Shown here: one piece after another, positions 7,874 to 15,898 of the stretch | Numbering within the stretch: position 1 is the first letter of the stretch | How the letters are laid out: every line of letters begins with the position of its first letter | Assembly: GCF_014207255.1 (NCBI RefSeq) | Contig: NZ_JACHCZ010000004.1 | Coordinates: forward strand, 310,001 to 374,000 | Source: Pseudomonas sp. JAI120 | Lineage (GTDB): Bacteria; Pseudomonadota; Gammaproteobacteria; Pseudomonadales; Pseudomonadaceae | Length of the DNA: 64,000 nucleotides | Direction: 5' to 3' | The notes under the pieces: generated by a model | Database searches by the model: none | What the model saw: only the letters and a program-made list of their open reading frames with translations | What the model was told of the DNA's origin: nothing | Position numbers and translations under genes: made by a program

Positions 7874-8842
7874 TCAGGACTGACTGGTTGGCGTCGGGGT
7901 TACCGGCGTTGCAGTCGGGGCAGCAGCAGGCGTCGGTGCCGACACCGAGTTGGCTGTCGAAGCAGAAGGCGCCGTGGTTGCGGGCTTGGCGGCAACAGCT
8001 GGCTTAGGCGCTGCTGGTTTTTTCGCTACAGCTGGCTTCTTCGCAGCAGCAGGTTTTGTTGCCGGCTTGGCCACCGGCTTCGCGGCAGCAGGCTTGGCTG
8101 CAGATTTAACAGCGGCTGGCTTGGCGGCTGCGGTTTTGGCCGCGGGCTTAGCGGCCGGTTTTGCGGCGGCCTTGGCTGCTGGCTTAGCCGCAGGTTTGGC
8201 AGCCGCTTTCGCAGCCACGGGTTTAGCGGCAGGCTTGGCAGCCGGTTTGGCCGCTGCAGTTTTGGCGGCGGGTTTAGCAGCCGCTTTTGCCGGGGCCTTG
8301 GCCGCTGGTTTTGCAGCTGGCTTGCTGGCAGCTTTCACCAACGGTTTGGCGGCCGTTTTGGCCGCAGGTTTGGCAGCGGCGGTTTTAGCGGCAGGCTTGG
8401 CAGCTGGTTTAGCGGCAGCCGCTTTCACTGGAGCCACTTTGGCACCGGTGAGTTTTTCGATTTGCTTGGTCAGGGTATCGACCTTGCTGTGCAGGGTCTT
8501 CAGCTCAGCTTTACTTGGCACGCCCAGGCGCGAAATAGCACTGTTGAGGCGCTTGTCCAGAGCCCCTTCGAGTTCGCCCCAAGTACCCAATACCTGCTTC
8601 TTCGCATCACTGATGCGCGAACCGGCAGTCGCTTTAGCAGCGCCTACTTGTTTACCCACTGCGCTCTTGGTCAACTTCTCGGCCTTCTCGCCGTCTTTAA
8701 CCAAGGTCTCGAAGAGTTTGCTGCCGTCACTGTCGATCTTCGAGTAAACGCCTAAACCAGCCAGCCAGATCTTGCGGGAATATTCTTCAACTTTCCCGAC
8801 CCACGAGCTGCCTTCTTTCTGAGTAGTCTTTTTAACAGCCAT
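7874..8842 (-). CDS. phaF: PHA granule phasin PhaF with histone H1-like tail
   Basis: The 322-residue product has two parts. Residues about 1-135 are a phasin domain (WVGKVEEYSRKIWLAGLGVYSKID) with a heptad region up to about residue 140, which binds the polyhydroxyalkanoate granule and oligomerises. From about 145 to 295 it is a low-complexity array of AKPAAK-type units rich in Ala, Lys and Pro, resembling histone H1 and AlgP. In P. putida PhaF this tail binds DNA and helps segregate granules. It follows phaI by 12 bases on the same strand. The repeats can vary in number between strains. Confidence 0.95.
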   Translation of the reverse strand: MAVKKTTQKEGSSWVGKVEEYSRKIWLAGLGVYSKIDSDGSKLFETLVKDGEKAEKLTKSAVGKQVGAAKATAGSRISDAKKQVLGTWGELEGALDKRLNSAISRLGVPSKAELKTLHSKVDTLTKQIEKLTGAKVAPVKAAAAKPAAKPAAKTAAAKPAAKTAAKPLVKAASKPAAKPAAKAPAKAAAKPAAKTAAAKPAAKPAAKPVAAKAAAKPAAKPAAKAAAKPAAKPAAKTAAAKPAAVKSAAKPAAAKPVAKPATKPAAAKKPAVAKKPAAPKPAVAAKPATTAPSASTANSVSAPTPAAAPTATPVTPTPTSQS

Positions 8843-8854
8843 CCCGATGTCTCC

Positions 8855-9277
8855 TTAGTGTTTACGCGCGACACGTTCGAGCAATGCCGTCAGCTCTTCG
8901 AGCTTAGCAGAGAGTGTCTCAACGTCATGTTTAGACGCAATGCCAATTCGATTCAAGGCACTGGCAACGCGAGTATCAAAAGCTTTTTCAACTTTATCCA
9001 GCTGAACTTCTACCAGACCTTTGACCGCGGAGACATTACTCTTTACTTGATCAATCTGACTGTTGGCCGCATCAAGTTGTTCCACTGCAACTTTTTTGCC
9101 TTTACTTTCAATATGTTGACCCGCTTTAACCAGCTCTTTGAAGTAGTCGCCGCCCTCGCTGCCGACCTTCGCGTAGGCACCAAGACCCGCTAACCAGATC
9201 TTGCGGGCGTAGGTTTTAACGTCACTCAAAGCGCCGGTCTGAGCATCGATTTTTTTCTTCAGGATAACTTTGGCCAT
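8855..9277 (-). CDS. phaI: PHA granule phasin PhaI
   Basis: This is a 140-residue phasin (MAKVILKKKIDAQTG, then YARKIWLAGLGAYAKVG) with the same domain as the N-terminus of PhaF and no repeat tail. It coats mcl-PHA granules. ATG 9277 is chosen because GAGGTG lies about 5 bases upstream; the frame is open further up but lacks a better site. It is the promoter-proximal gene of phaI-phaF, which PhaD usually activates. Confidence 0.94.
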   Translation of the reverse strand: MAKVILKKKIDAQTGALSDVKTYARKIWLAGLGAYAKVGSEGGDYFKELVKAGQHIESKGKKVAVEQLDAANSQIDQVKSNVSAVKGLVEVQLDKVEKAFDTRVASALNRIGIASKHDVETLSAKLEELTALLERVARKH

Positions 9278-9382
9278 GGTGCACCTCACGCAGAATAGGG
9301 GGGAGGAACGGCCCGCAGGAGTTGAGGGCTTGGGCACAAAGTAGGCTGGAAAATTAGAATCGGCACCCTAAGTACTCGCGGA

Positions 9383-9658
9383 TCAGGCCAAGGCTTTATC
9401 CAGGGCTTTCTCGATTTCGGACTTGATGGTGCCACTCATGGCCGACATCAACAGGCCCAGTTCCACATCAATGCGCAGCGAATCCTCCGCCACTAATACC
9501 GTGCCTTTAACCCCTGACCGCTTGAGGTTCAAGGTATCGCCAGACCACGAAGGCTCCAGGCCATATTGCTCCTGGAGTTTGTGCGCCAACTTTTCGGCCT
9601 TTGCGCGTGCCGCTTCTTTACCCAGGGAATGCGCACGCTCAACGGTTATACGGGCCAT
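9383..9658 (-). CDS. Small PHA-system protein (PHA granule region family)
   Basis: This 91-residue cytoplasmic protein (MARITVERAHSLGKEAARAKAEKLA) matches the family named polyhydroxyalkanoic acid system protein, which sits next to phaI in many pseudomonads. The N-terminal half is charged and helical, and the middle has a short beta segment (LNLKRSGVKGTVLV). Its biochemical function is not established. It is on the phaI strand, 105 bases upstream of it, and divergent from ubiE. Confidence 0.8.
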   Translation of the reverse strand: MARITVERAHSLGKEAARAKAEKLAHKLQEQYGLEPSWSGDTLNLKRSGVKGTVLVAEDSLRIDVELGLLMSAMSGTIKSEIEKALDKALA

Positions 9659-9803
9659 TGCAATGACTCCTCTTTAATAGGGATTTGAATACCTTGAATG
9701 CGGCAAAAGGTCTCGGTGCCCGCCTATCTTACCTGCAGCCTTGCCAAGACAAAGCAGGCCTTGGGGATTATCATGTCCCGCATTCTCTTTTGGTGACAGC
9801 GAT

Positions 9804-10574
9804 ATGACTGATCAGCGCAAAGGCAGCGATGCCGAACCCACCACTCACTTCGGTTTCAAGAACGTCCCGGAAAGCCAGAAAGCGGAAAAAGTCGCTGAGG
9901 TGTTCCACTCCGTGGCGGCCAAGTACGACCTGATGAACGACGTGCTCTCCGGCGGCATGCACCGCCTGTGGAAGCGCTTCACCATCGAGCTGTCGGGTGT
10001 ACGCACCGGCAACCGCGTGCTGGACATCGCCGGCGGTACGGGTGACCTGGCGGCCAAGTTCTCCAAGCTCGTCGGCCCTACCGGCCAGGTGGTGCTGGCG
10101 GACATCAATGGCTCGATGCTCAAGGTCGGCCGCGATCGCCTGCTCGACAAGGGCGTGGCCGGCAATATCGAATTCGTCCAGGCCGACGCTGAAAAGCTGC
10201 CGTTCCCCGACAACCATTTCGACTGCGTGACCATCGCCTTCGGCCTGCGCAACGTGACCCACAAGGAAGACGCGATCCGCTCGATGCTGCGCGTACTCAA
10301 GCCGGGTGGCCGCCTGTTGGTACTGGAGTTCTCCAAGCCGACCAACGCGCTGATGTCCAAGGTCTACGACACCTACTCCTTTGCCTTCATGCCGTTGATG
10401 GGCAAGCTGATCACCAATGATGCCGAGAGCTACCGCTACCTGGCCGAATCGATCCGCATGCACCCCGACCAGGAAACCCTGAAGTCGATGATGGTAGAGG
10501 CCGGTTTCGACCGTGTGACCTACCACAACATGACCTCGGGCATTGTCGCCCTGCACCGTGGCATCAAGCCCTGA
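9804..10574 (+). CDS. ubiE: Ubiquinone/menaquinone C-methyltransferase UbiE
   Basis: The 256-residue SAM-dependent enzyme methylates the ring carbon of demethoxyubiquinol (and demethylmenaquinol) in quinone biosynthesis. SAM-binding motif I is VLDIAGGTGDLA, and family signatures YDLMNDVLSGGMHRLWK and LEFSKP are present. ATG 9804 gives the usual N-terminus; the frame extends upstream without a plausible ribosome site. It overlaps ubiJ by one base (TGATG), which implies translational coupling in a ubiE-ubiJ-ubiB operon. Confidence 0.97.
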   Translation: MTDQRKGSDAEPTTHFGFKNVPESQKAEKVAEVFHSVAAKYDLMNDVLSGGMHRLWKRFTIELSGVRTGNRVLDIAGGTGDLAAKFSKLVGPTGQVVLADINGSMLKVGRDRLLDKGVAGNIEFVQADAEKLPFPDNHFDCVTIAFGLRNVTHKEDAIRSMLRVLKPGGRLLVLEFSKPTNALMSKVYDTYSFAFMPLMGKLITNDAESYRYLAESIRMHPDQETLKSMMVEAGFDRVTYHNMTSGIVALHRGIKP

Positions 10575-11197
10575 TGCTGCTCAAAGGCCTTCTCGCCAGC
10601 GTCGAACACGGCCTCAACCGTGTACTGCGCCTGGACAGCACCGCCCTGGCGCGGCTCACGCACTTGAACGGCAAGGTCATCGCCGTGGACTGCACCAGCC
10701 CCGCCCTGCAGCTGTTTATCCTGCCCAGCGATGAAGGCCTGTTGCTTGCCACTCAATGGGCCGCTGAAGCCGACTGCACCCTGCGTGCACCGGCCACCAG
10801 CCTGTTGCACCTGGCGCTGAGCCGCAACAAGACCGCCATCCTCCACGGCCCCGAAGTGCACCTGGAAGGCGACAGTGCGGTACTGATGGACTTGGCTGCC
10901 GTGCTCCAAGACCTGGAACTGGACTGGGAATACGAGCTGTCACGCTGGATCGGCCCCGTCGCCACCCAGCTGATCAGCGGGCACCTGCGCAGCCGCACGC
11001 GCTGGTACCAGCAGGGGTTCGCCAGCCTCAACCAGAACCTCGCCGAATACCTGAGCGAAGAATCGCGCACCCTGGTCGGAGAACGCGAAGCGCAAGCGCG
11101 CTTTCGTGAACTCGACAAGGCCAAAATCGACCTGGAACGTCTCGAGGCCCGCTTCGAGCGCCTGAGCCGTTCCCTTGATCCAAGCGATAACGCATGA
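10574..11197 (+). CDS. ubiJ: Ubiquinone biosynthesis accessory factor UbiJ (SCP2 domain)
   Basis: This 207-residue protein has an SCP2 sterol-carrier-like lipid-binding domain in the first 120 residues. A C-terminal coiled coil is rich in Arg and Glu (KAKIDLERLEARFERLSRSL). UbiJ binds the hydrophobic ubiquinone intermediates and helps organise the soluble Ubi complex with UbiK. Its position between ubiE and ubiB, with overlaps at both ends, is diagnostic. Confidence 0.93.
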   Translation: MLLKGLLASVEHGLNRVLRLDSTALARLTHLNGKVIAVDCTSPALQLFILPSDEGLLLATQWAAEADCTLRAPATSLLHLALSRNKTAILHGPEVHLEGDSAVLMDLAAVLQDLELDWEYELSRWIGPVATQLISGHLRSRTRWYQQGFASLNQNLAEYLSEESRTLVGEREAQARFRELDKAKIDLERLEARFERLSRSLDPSDNA

Positions 11198-12798
11198 AGC
11201 TGCTCGCCGTCCGCCGTTTGTTCCGTATCCAGCACGTCGTAATCCGCTACCGCCTCGATGACCTGCTGTTCGCCCTGCCTTTGCCATGGTTCCTGCTGGC
11301 CGTGCGCTATGTGCTGCCGTGGCGCTGGTTCCCGCGCAAGCAACTGGAGCTGAGCCGGGGCGCGCGCCTGCGCCTGGCGCTGCAGGACCTGGGGCCGATC
11401 TTTATCAAGTTCGGGCAGATCCTCTCCACGCGCCGCGACCTGCTGCCCGAAGACATCGCCGACGAACTGATGCTGCTGCAGGATCGCGTGCCGCCGTTCG
11501 ATTCGCAGCAGTCGATGAAGCTGATCGAAGAGCAACTGGGCAAGAAGATCAGCGAGGTGTTCAGCCGCTTCGACGTTGAACCGCTGGCCTCGGCCTCGGT
11601 GGCGCAAGTGCACGCCGCGCAGTTGAAGACCGGCGAAGAAGTGGTGGTGAAAGTGATCCGCCCGGGCCTCAAGCCGATCATCGGCCAGGACCTGGCGTGG
11701 CTGTTTATCCTCGCCCGCGCCGCTGAACGTTTCTCCGCGGATGCGCGCCTGCTGCACCCGGTGGATGTGGTTGCCGACTACGAAAAAACCATCTACGACG
11801 AACTCGACCTGCTGCGCGAGGCGGCCAACGCCAGCCAGCTCAAGCGCAATTTCGAAGGCTCGCCGCTGCTGTACGTGCCGCAGGTGTATTGGGACTGGTG
11901 CCGCCCGAAAGTGTTGGTGATGGAGCGCATCTACGGCGTGCAGGTCACCGACCTCGCGACCCTGGCCGACCAGCGCACCGACATGAAGATGCTCGCCGAG
12001 CGCGGCGTGGAGATCTTCTTCACCCAGGTGTTCCGCGACAGTTTCTTCCACGCCGACATGCACCCCGGCAATATCTTCGTCAGCACCGTCAACCCGTGGA
12101 GCCCGCAGTACATTGCGATCGACTGCGGCATCGTCGGCAGCCTGACCCCGGAAGACCAGGATTACCTCGCGCGCAACCTGTTCGCCTTCTTCAAGCGCGA
12201 CTACCGCCGCGTGGCGCAGTTGCACATCGATTCGGGCTGGGTGCCGGCGGAAACCAAGCTCAACGAATTCGAAGCGGCGATCCGCACGGTGTGCGAGCCG
12301 ATCTTTGAAAAACCACTGAAGGATATCTCCTTCGGCCAGGTGCTGATGCGTCTGTTCCAGACCGCGCGGCGCTTCAATATGGAAGTGCAGCCGCAGTTGG
12401 TCTTGCTGCAAAAGACCTTGCTGAACATCGAAGGCCTGGGTCGTCAGCTGTACCCGGATCTTGACCTGTGGAACACCGCGCAGCCTTTCCTGGAGCGTTG
12501 GATGCGCGAGCGCATGAGCCCCAAGACCATGCTGGGCAACTTGCATAGCCAGATGGAACAACTGCCCCACCTGGCCAACATGACCCGCGACCTGCTGGAG
12601 CGCATGTCCCAGCCCCACGCCAAAGACCCGGAACCGCCATGGCGCAAGCGCAAGGACGATTGGTTCCTGCGCCTGCTGGGTGCCGCGCACCTGGTCGGTG
12701 GCGTGATGCTGGCCATTGGTGGGCCGCTGAACCAACTGGGCCACTGGCCGGCCGGCATCATGGTCGCCGTGGGTGTTTATCTGATCGTGCGTCGATAG
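11194..12798 (+). CDS. ubiB: Ubiquinone biosynthesis regulatory kinase-like protein UbiB
   Basis: The 534-residue product is a member of the ABC1/ADCK atypical kinase family. It shows the KFGQ-type motif (FIKFGQILSTRRDLLP), an Ala-rich nucleotide loop (ASASVAQVH), the catalytic segment FHADMHPGNIF and the metal site IDCG. Two C-terminal membrane segments start near residue 495 (LVGGVMLAIGG, then IMVAVGVYLI). UbiB is an ATPase thought to extract quinone intermediates from the membrane. It overlaps ubiJ by 4 bases. Confidence 0.97.
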   Translation: MKLLAVRRLFRIQHVVIRYRLDDLLFALPLPWFLLAVRYVLPWRWFPRKQLELSRGARLRLALQDLGPIFIKFGQILSTRRDLLPEDIADELMLLQDRVPPFDSQQSMKLIEEQLGKKISEVFSRFDVEPLASASVAQVHAAQLKTGEEVVVKVIRPGLKPIIGQDLAWLFILARAAERFSADARLLHPVDVVADYEKTIYDELDLLREAANASQLKRNFEGSPLLYVPQVYWDWCRPKVLVMERIYGVQVTDLATLADQRTDMKMLAERGVEIFFTQVFRDSFFHADMHPGNIFVSTVNPWSPQYIAIDCGIVGSLTPEDQDYLARNLFAFFKRDYRRVAQLHIDSGWVPAETKLNEFEAAIRTVCEPIFEKPLKDISFGQVLMRLFQTARRFNMEVQPQLVLLQKTLLNIEGLGRQLYPDLDLWNTAQPFLERWMRERMSPKTMLGNLHSQMEQLPHLANMTRDLLERMSQPHAKDPEPPWRKRKDDWFLRLLGAAHLVGGVMLAIGGPLNQLGHWPAGIMVAVGVYLIVRR

Positions 12799-12839
12799 CC
12801 CATCCGGTTATACACTGTCGCAAATTGCCGGAGCCGAAG

Positions 12840-13232
12840 ATGAAAGACTGGCTGGACGAGATCAAGTGGGACAGTGACGGCCTGGTGCCGGCCATTGCCC
12901 AGGACTACAAGACCGGGCGCGTGCTGATGATGGCCTGGATGAACCGCGAGGCCCTGAGCCTCACTGCCACTGAGCAGCGCGCCATTTACTGGTCACGTTC
13001 GCGTGGCAAACTGTGGCGCAAGGGCGAAGAGTCCGGGCACGTGCAAACCCTGCACGAGATGCGTATCGACTGCGACGCCGACGTGGTGATCCTCAAGGTC
13101 GAGCAGATCGGCGACATCGCCTGCCACACCGGCCGCCACAGCTGCTTCTATCGCGTGTTCGAGAACGGCGAATGGAAGGTTGTAGAGCCGGTGCTCAAAG
13201 ACCCGCACGCCATCTACTCCGCAGGACACTGA
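12840..13232 (+). CDS. hisI: Phosphoribosyl-AMP cyclohydrolase HisI
   Basis: This 130-residue enzyme opens the adenine ring of PR-AMP, the third step of histidine biosynthesis. It has the metal-binding motifs CDADVVILKVEQ and ACHTGRHSCFY, and the N-terminal DGLVPAIAQDY signature. ATG 12840 gives normal length. It is separate from HisE, unlike the fused enterobacterial HisIE, and precedes hisE by two bases. Confidence 0.97.
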   Translation: MKDWLDEIKWDSDGLVPAIAQDYKTGRVLMMAWMNREALSLTATEQRAIYWSRSRGKLWRKGEESGHVQTLHEMRIDCDADVVILKVEQIGDIACHTGRHSCFYRVFENGEWKVVEPVLKDPHAIYSAGH

Positions 13233-13234
13233 CC

Positions 13235-13567
13235 ATGAGCGATACCCTGAACCGTGTGGCCCAGGTGCTGGAGGACCGCAAAGGTGCGGACGCCGACAGC
13301 TCCTACGTCGCCAGCCTGTACCACAAGGGCCTGAACAAGATTCTGGAAAAACTCGGCGAAGAGTCCATCGAGACCATCATCGCTGCCAAGGACGCACAAA
13401 TCAGCGGCGATTGCAGCGATGTAATCTATGAAACCGCTGACTTGTGGTTCCATAGCCTGGTCATGCTCGCCCAACTGGGGCAGCATCCACAGGCCGTGCT
13501 GGATGAACTGGACCGTCGCTTCGGCTTGTCCGGGCATGCCGAAAAGGCCTCGCGCCCGTCCGCTTGA
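13235..13567 (+). CDS. hisE: Phosphoribosyl-ATP pyrophosphatase HisE
   Basis: The 110-residue all-helical MazG-like pyrophosphatase hydrolyses PR-ATP to PR-AMP, the second step of histidine biosynthesis. The motif KLGEESIETIIAAK and the later YETADLWFH supply the acidic metal ligands. It lies directly after hisI, so successive reactions are encoded together. The tat operon follows. Confidence 0.97.
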   Translation: MSDTLNRVAQVLEDRKGADADSSYVASLYHKGLNKILEKLGEESIETIIAAKDAQISGDCSDVIYETADLWFHSLVMLAQLGQHPQAVLDELDRRFGLSGHAEKASRPSA

Positions 13568-13593
13568 ATAACTTTTACTAGAGGATTTGCAGC

Positions 13594-13872
13594 ATGGGCA
13601 TTTTTGACTGGAAACACTGGATCGTCATTCTGGTGGTGGTGGTACTGGTATTCGGCACCAAGAAACTCAAAAACCTCGGCACCGATGTGGGCGAGTCGAT
13701 CAAGGGCTTCCGTAAAGCCATGAACGACGATGAGAAGCCTGCCGACCCGGCCGCCAATCCGGTGCCACCGGCCCAGCCTGTACACCCGCAGGCCACCCAG
13801 CCGATCACCGAGCGTCGTACCTTCGACGTGCAGGCTGAAAAAGTCGAAGAGCCGACCCGCAAAGACTCGTGA
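13594..13872 (+). CDS. tatA: Sec-independent translocase subunit TatA
   Basis: This 92-residue protein has one N-terminal membrane helix (WKHWIVILVVVVLVFG), the hinge TKKLKNLG and an amphipathic helix (ESIKGFRKAMND). A polar tail rich in Pro and Ala follows. TatA oligomers form the conduit for folded twin-arginine substrates. A ribosome site (AGAGGA) lies about 9 bases before the ATG. It is the first gene of tatABC. Confidence 0.96.
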   Translation: MGIFDWKHWIVILVVVVLVFGTKKLKNLGTDVGESIKGFRKAMNDDEKPADPAANPVPPAQPVHPQATQPITERRTFDVQAEKVEEPTRKDS

Positions 13873-13882
13873 GCACTGACTA

Positions 13883-14293
13883 ATGTTTGGTATCAGCTTC
13901 TCTGAACTGCTGCTCGTCGGCCTTGTTGCCTTGCTGGTACTGGGGCCGGAACGCCTGCCCGGCGCCGCGCGCACAGCCGGCCTGTGGATCGGGCGCCTGA
14001 AACGCAGTTTCAACGCCATCAAACAGGAAGTTGAACGGGAAATCGGCGCCGACGAGATTCGCCGCCAACTGCACAACGAACATATTCTGTCGTTGGAGCA
14101 GGAAGCCCGGAAGATTCTGTCCCCGGTACAGGAACCCACCAAACCGGTGGAGCCTGTGGCCGAGCACAGCATCGCGCCCGCGGTTGAAACTACGCCCGCC
14201 GCCCCGACCCCGACCGCTCCAACCGAGCCTGCGCCGACGCCTGTTGCGTCGCCCGCGCCCCATGATCCTACATTGCCGCCGCGAGCCCCATGA
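13883..14293 (+). CDS. tatB: Sec-independent translocase subunit TatB
   Basis: The 136-residue protein has an N-terminal membrane helix (FSELLLVGLVALLVLGPERLP) with the TatB signature GPERLP. An amphipathic helix follows, then a disordered tail rich in Pro, Thr and Ala from about residue 85. TatB forms the twin-arginine signal receptor with TatC. It starts 10 bases after tatA and overlaps tatC by 4 bases. Confidence 0.96.
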   Translation: MFGISFSELLLVGLVALLVLGPERLPGAARTAGLWIGRLKRSFNAIKQEVEREIGADEIRRQLHNEHILSLEQEARKILSPVQEPTKPVEPVAEHSIAPAVETTPAAPTPTAPTEPAPTPVASPAPHDPTLPPRAP

Positions 14294-15081
14294 GCGCTGA
14301 TAAACCGGAAAACGACCAGCATATGCCGCTGGTCTCGCACTTGACCGAGCTGCGGACCCGCCTGCTGCGTTGCGTGGCGGCGATCTTCGTGATCTTTGCC
14401 GGGCTGTTCGCCTTCACCCAGCAGATCTACACCTTCGTCTCCACGCCACTGCGCCAGTACCTGCCGGCCGGTGCGACGATGATTGCCACCGATGTGTCAT
14501 CGCCGTTCCTCACGCCGTTGAAGCTGACCATGATGGTTTCGCTGTTCCTGGCGATCCCGGTGATCCTGCACCAGATCTGGGGCTTTATCGCGCCAGGCCT
14601 GTACAAGCATGAGAAGCGCATCGCGGTGCCGTTGCTGGTGTCGAGCATCCTGCTGTTCTACACCGGCATGGCCTTCGCCTACTTCCTGGTATTCCCGTTG
14701 ATCTTCAAGTTCTTCGCGGCCGCCACTCCGGCCGGCGTGGAGATGATGACCGACATCACCAGCTACCTCGATTTCGTGATGACGCTGTTCTTCGCCTTTG
14801 GCGTCGCGTTCGAAATCCCGGTGGCCGTGGTGCTGCTGGTGTGGATCGGCGTGGTCAACGTGCAGTACCTGAAGAAGATCCGCCCGTATGTGATCATCGG
14901 TTGCTTCGTGGTCGGCATGATCCTCACGCCGCCGGACATCTTCTCCCAGACACTGCTGGCCGTGCCGATGTGGATGCTGTTCGAGATCGGCATCCTGTTC
15001 AGCGGCTTGATCAGCAAGCGTGGCGATCACCCGGATGACCAACCCGCCGACGACGACCAGCCGCCAGCGACCCAACCGTGA
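14290..15081 (+). CDS. tatC: Sec-independent translocase subunit TatC
   Basis: This 263-residue inner-membrane protein has six predicted helices. It carries the N-terminal HLTELRTRLL motif, the cytoplasmic-loop signature YKHEKRIAVP and the C-terminal LTPPDIFSQ stretch. TatC binds the twin-arginine motif. Overlap with tatB (ATGA) and with rsmE (GTGA) shows a tightly packed operon. Confidence 0.97.
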   Translation: MSADKPENDQHMPLVSHLTELRTRLLRCVAAIFVIFAGLFAFTQQIYTFVSTPLRQYLPAGATMIATDVSSPFLTPLKLTMMVSLFLAIPVILHQIWGFIAPGLYKHEKRIAVPLLVSSILLFYTGMAFAYFLVFPLIFKFFAAATPAGVEMMTDITSYLDFVMTLFFAFGVAFEIPVAVVLLVWIGVVNVQYLKKIRPYVIIGCFVVGMILTPPDIFSQTLLAVPMWMLFEIGILFSGLISKRGDHPDDQPADDDQPPATQP

Positions 15082-15785
15082 ACCTGCTGTTGCTGTTCGA
15101 TGCCGACTTTATCGCGGCCGACCGAGTGATCCTGCGTGATCGGCGCCTGGTGCATATGCAGGAAGTCCACCGCGCCGCCGTGGGCGAAAGCCTGCGGGTC
15201 GGGCGCCTTGGCGGGTTGATGGGCAACGCGCAACTGCTGCGCCTGGAAGCCCGCGAAGCCGAACTGCAAGTAAGCTTCGACCAACCGCCACCGGCCAAAC
15301 TGCCCCTGACCCTGCTGCTGGCCTTGCCACGCCCGAAAATGCTGCGCCGGGTGCTGCAAACCGTGGCAGCCATGGGCGTGCCGAAAGTAGTGCTGGTCAA
15401 CAGCTACCGGGTGGAAAAAAGCTTCTGGCAAACCCCCTTCCTGGAAACCGACGCCGTTCGCGAGCAACTGATCCTCGGCCTGGAACAGGCACGGGACACG
15501 GTGCTGCCGGAAATCGTTATCGAAAAGCGCTTCAAACCTTTCGTCGAAGACCGCCTGCCAACCATGACCGAAGGCACCCTTGGCCTGATCGGCCACCCCG
15601 GCGACTACCCACCCTGCCCCCGTGGGCTGGATGAGCCGGTCACCCTGGCCATAGGCCCGGAAGGCGGCTGGATCCCCTACGAGGTAGACCTGCTGGCCAA
15701 GGCCGGCTTGCAGCCGGTGCAATTGGGCGCCCGCATCCTGCGCGTCGAAACGGCCGTCACCGCCCTGCTCGCCCGCCTGTTCTGA
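15078..15785 (+). CDS. rsmE: 16S rRNA m3U1498 methyltransferase RsmE
   Basis: The 235-residue SPOUT-class enzyme methylates N3 of U1498 in 16S rRNA using SAM. The knot region carries LAIGPEGGW and LGARILRVETA, the family hallmarks. The start is GTG 15078, overlapping the tatC stop. This order also occurs in P. aeruginosa. Confidence 0.96.
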   Translation: MNLLLLFDADFIAADRVILRDRRLVHMQEVHRAAVGESLRVGRLGGLMGNAQLLRLEAREAELQVSFDQPPPAKLPLTLLLALPRPKMLRRVLQTVAAMGVPKVVLVNSYRVEKSFWQTPFLETDAVREQLILGLEQARDTVLPEIVIEKRFKPFVEDRLPTMTEGTLGLIGHPGDYPPCPRGLDEPVTLAIGPEGGWIPYEVDLLAKAGLQPVQLGARILRVETAVTALLARLF

Positions 15786-15793
15786 CAAGACCG

Positions 15794-15815
15794 CGGTCGG
15801 GGCTTGCTCCCACAT
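15794..15815. repeat. Solitary REP element
   Basis: Read on the minus strand this is TGTGGGAGCAAGCCCCGACC, the same core as the paired REP elements elsewhere in the window but without an inverted partner. It lies just after rsmE. Confidence 0.7.
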
Positions 15816-15898
15816 TGGTACCGCGTCGCTACAGAATCCCGTGGGCAGGCCGATAACTCCTGAATAAGTCCAAGCCTTGTTCCAAGGGAGTTTGCAGC

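Noticed and set aside
7950..8747. Long Ala- and Gly-rich frames on the plus strand opposite phaF
   Set aside because: They are by-products of the AKPAAK repeat coding on the minus strand; composition is repetitive in every frame and phaF is clearly the gene.
10753..12744. A 663-codon minus-strand frame opposite ubiJ and ubiB
   Set aside because: ubiJ and ubiB have strong motifs and operon overlaps; the antisense frame is rich in His, Gln and Arg with no recognisable domain.
12840..13567. Fused HisIE enzyme
   Set aside because: hisI has its own stop and hisE its own ATG two bases later; they are separate as is usual in Pseudomonas.
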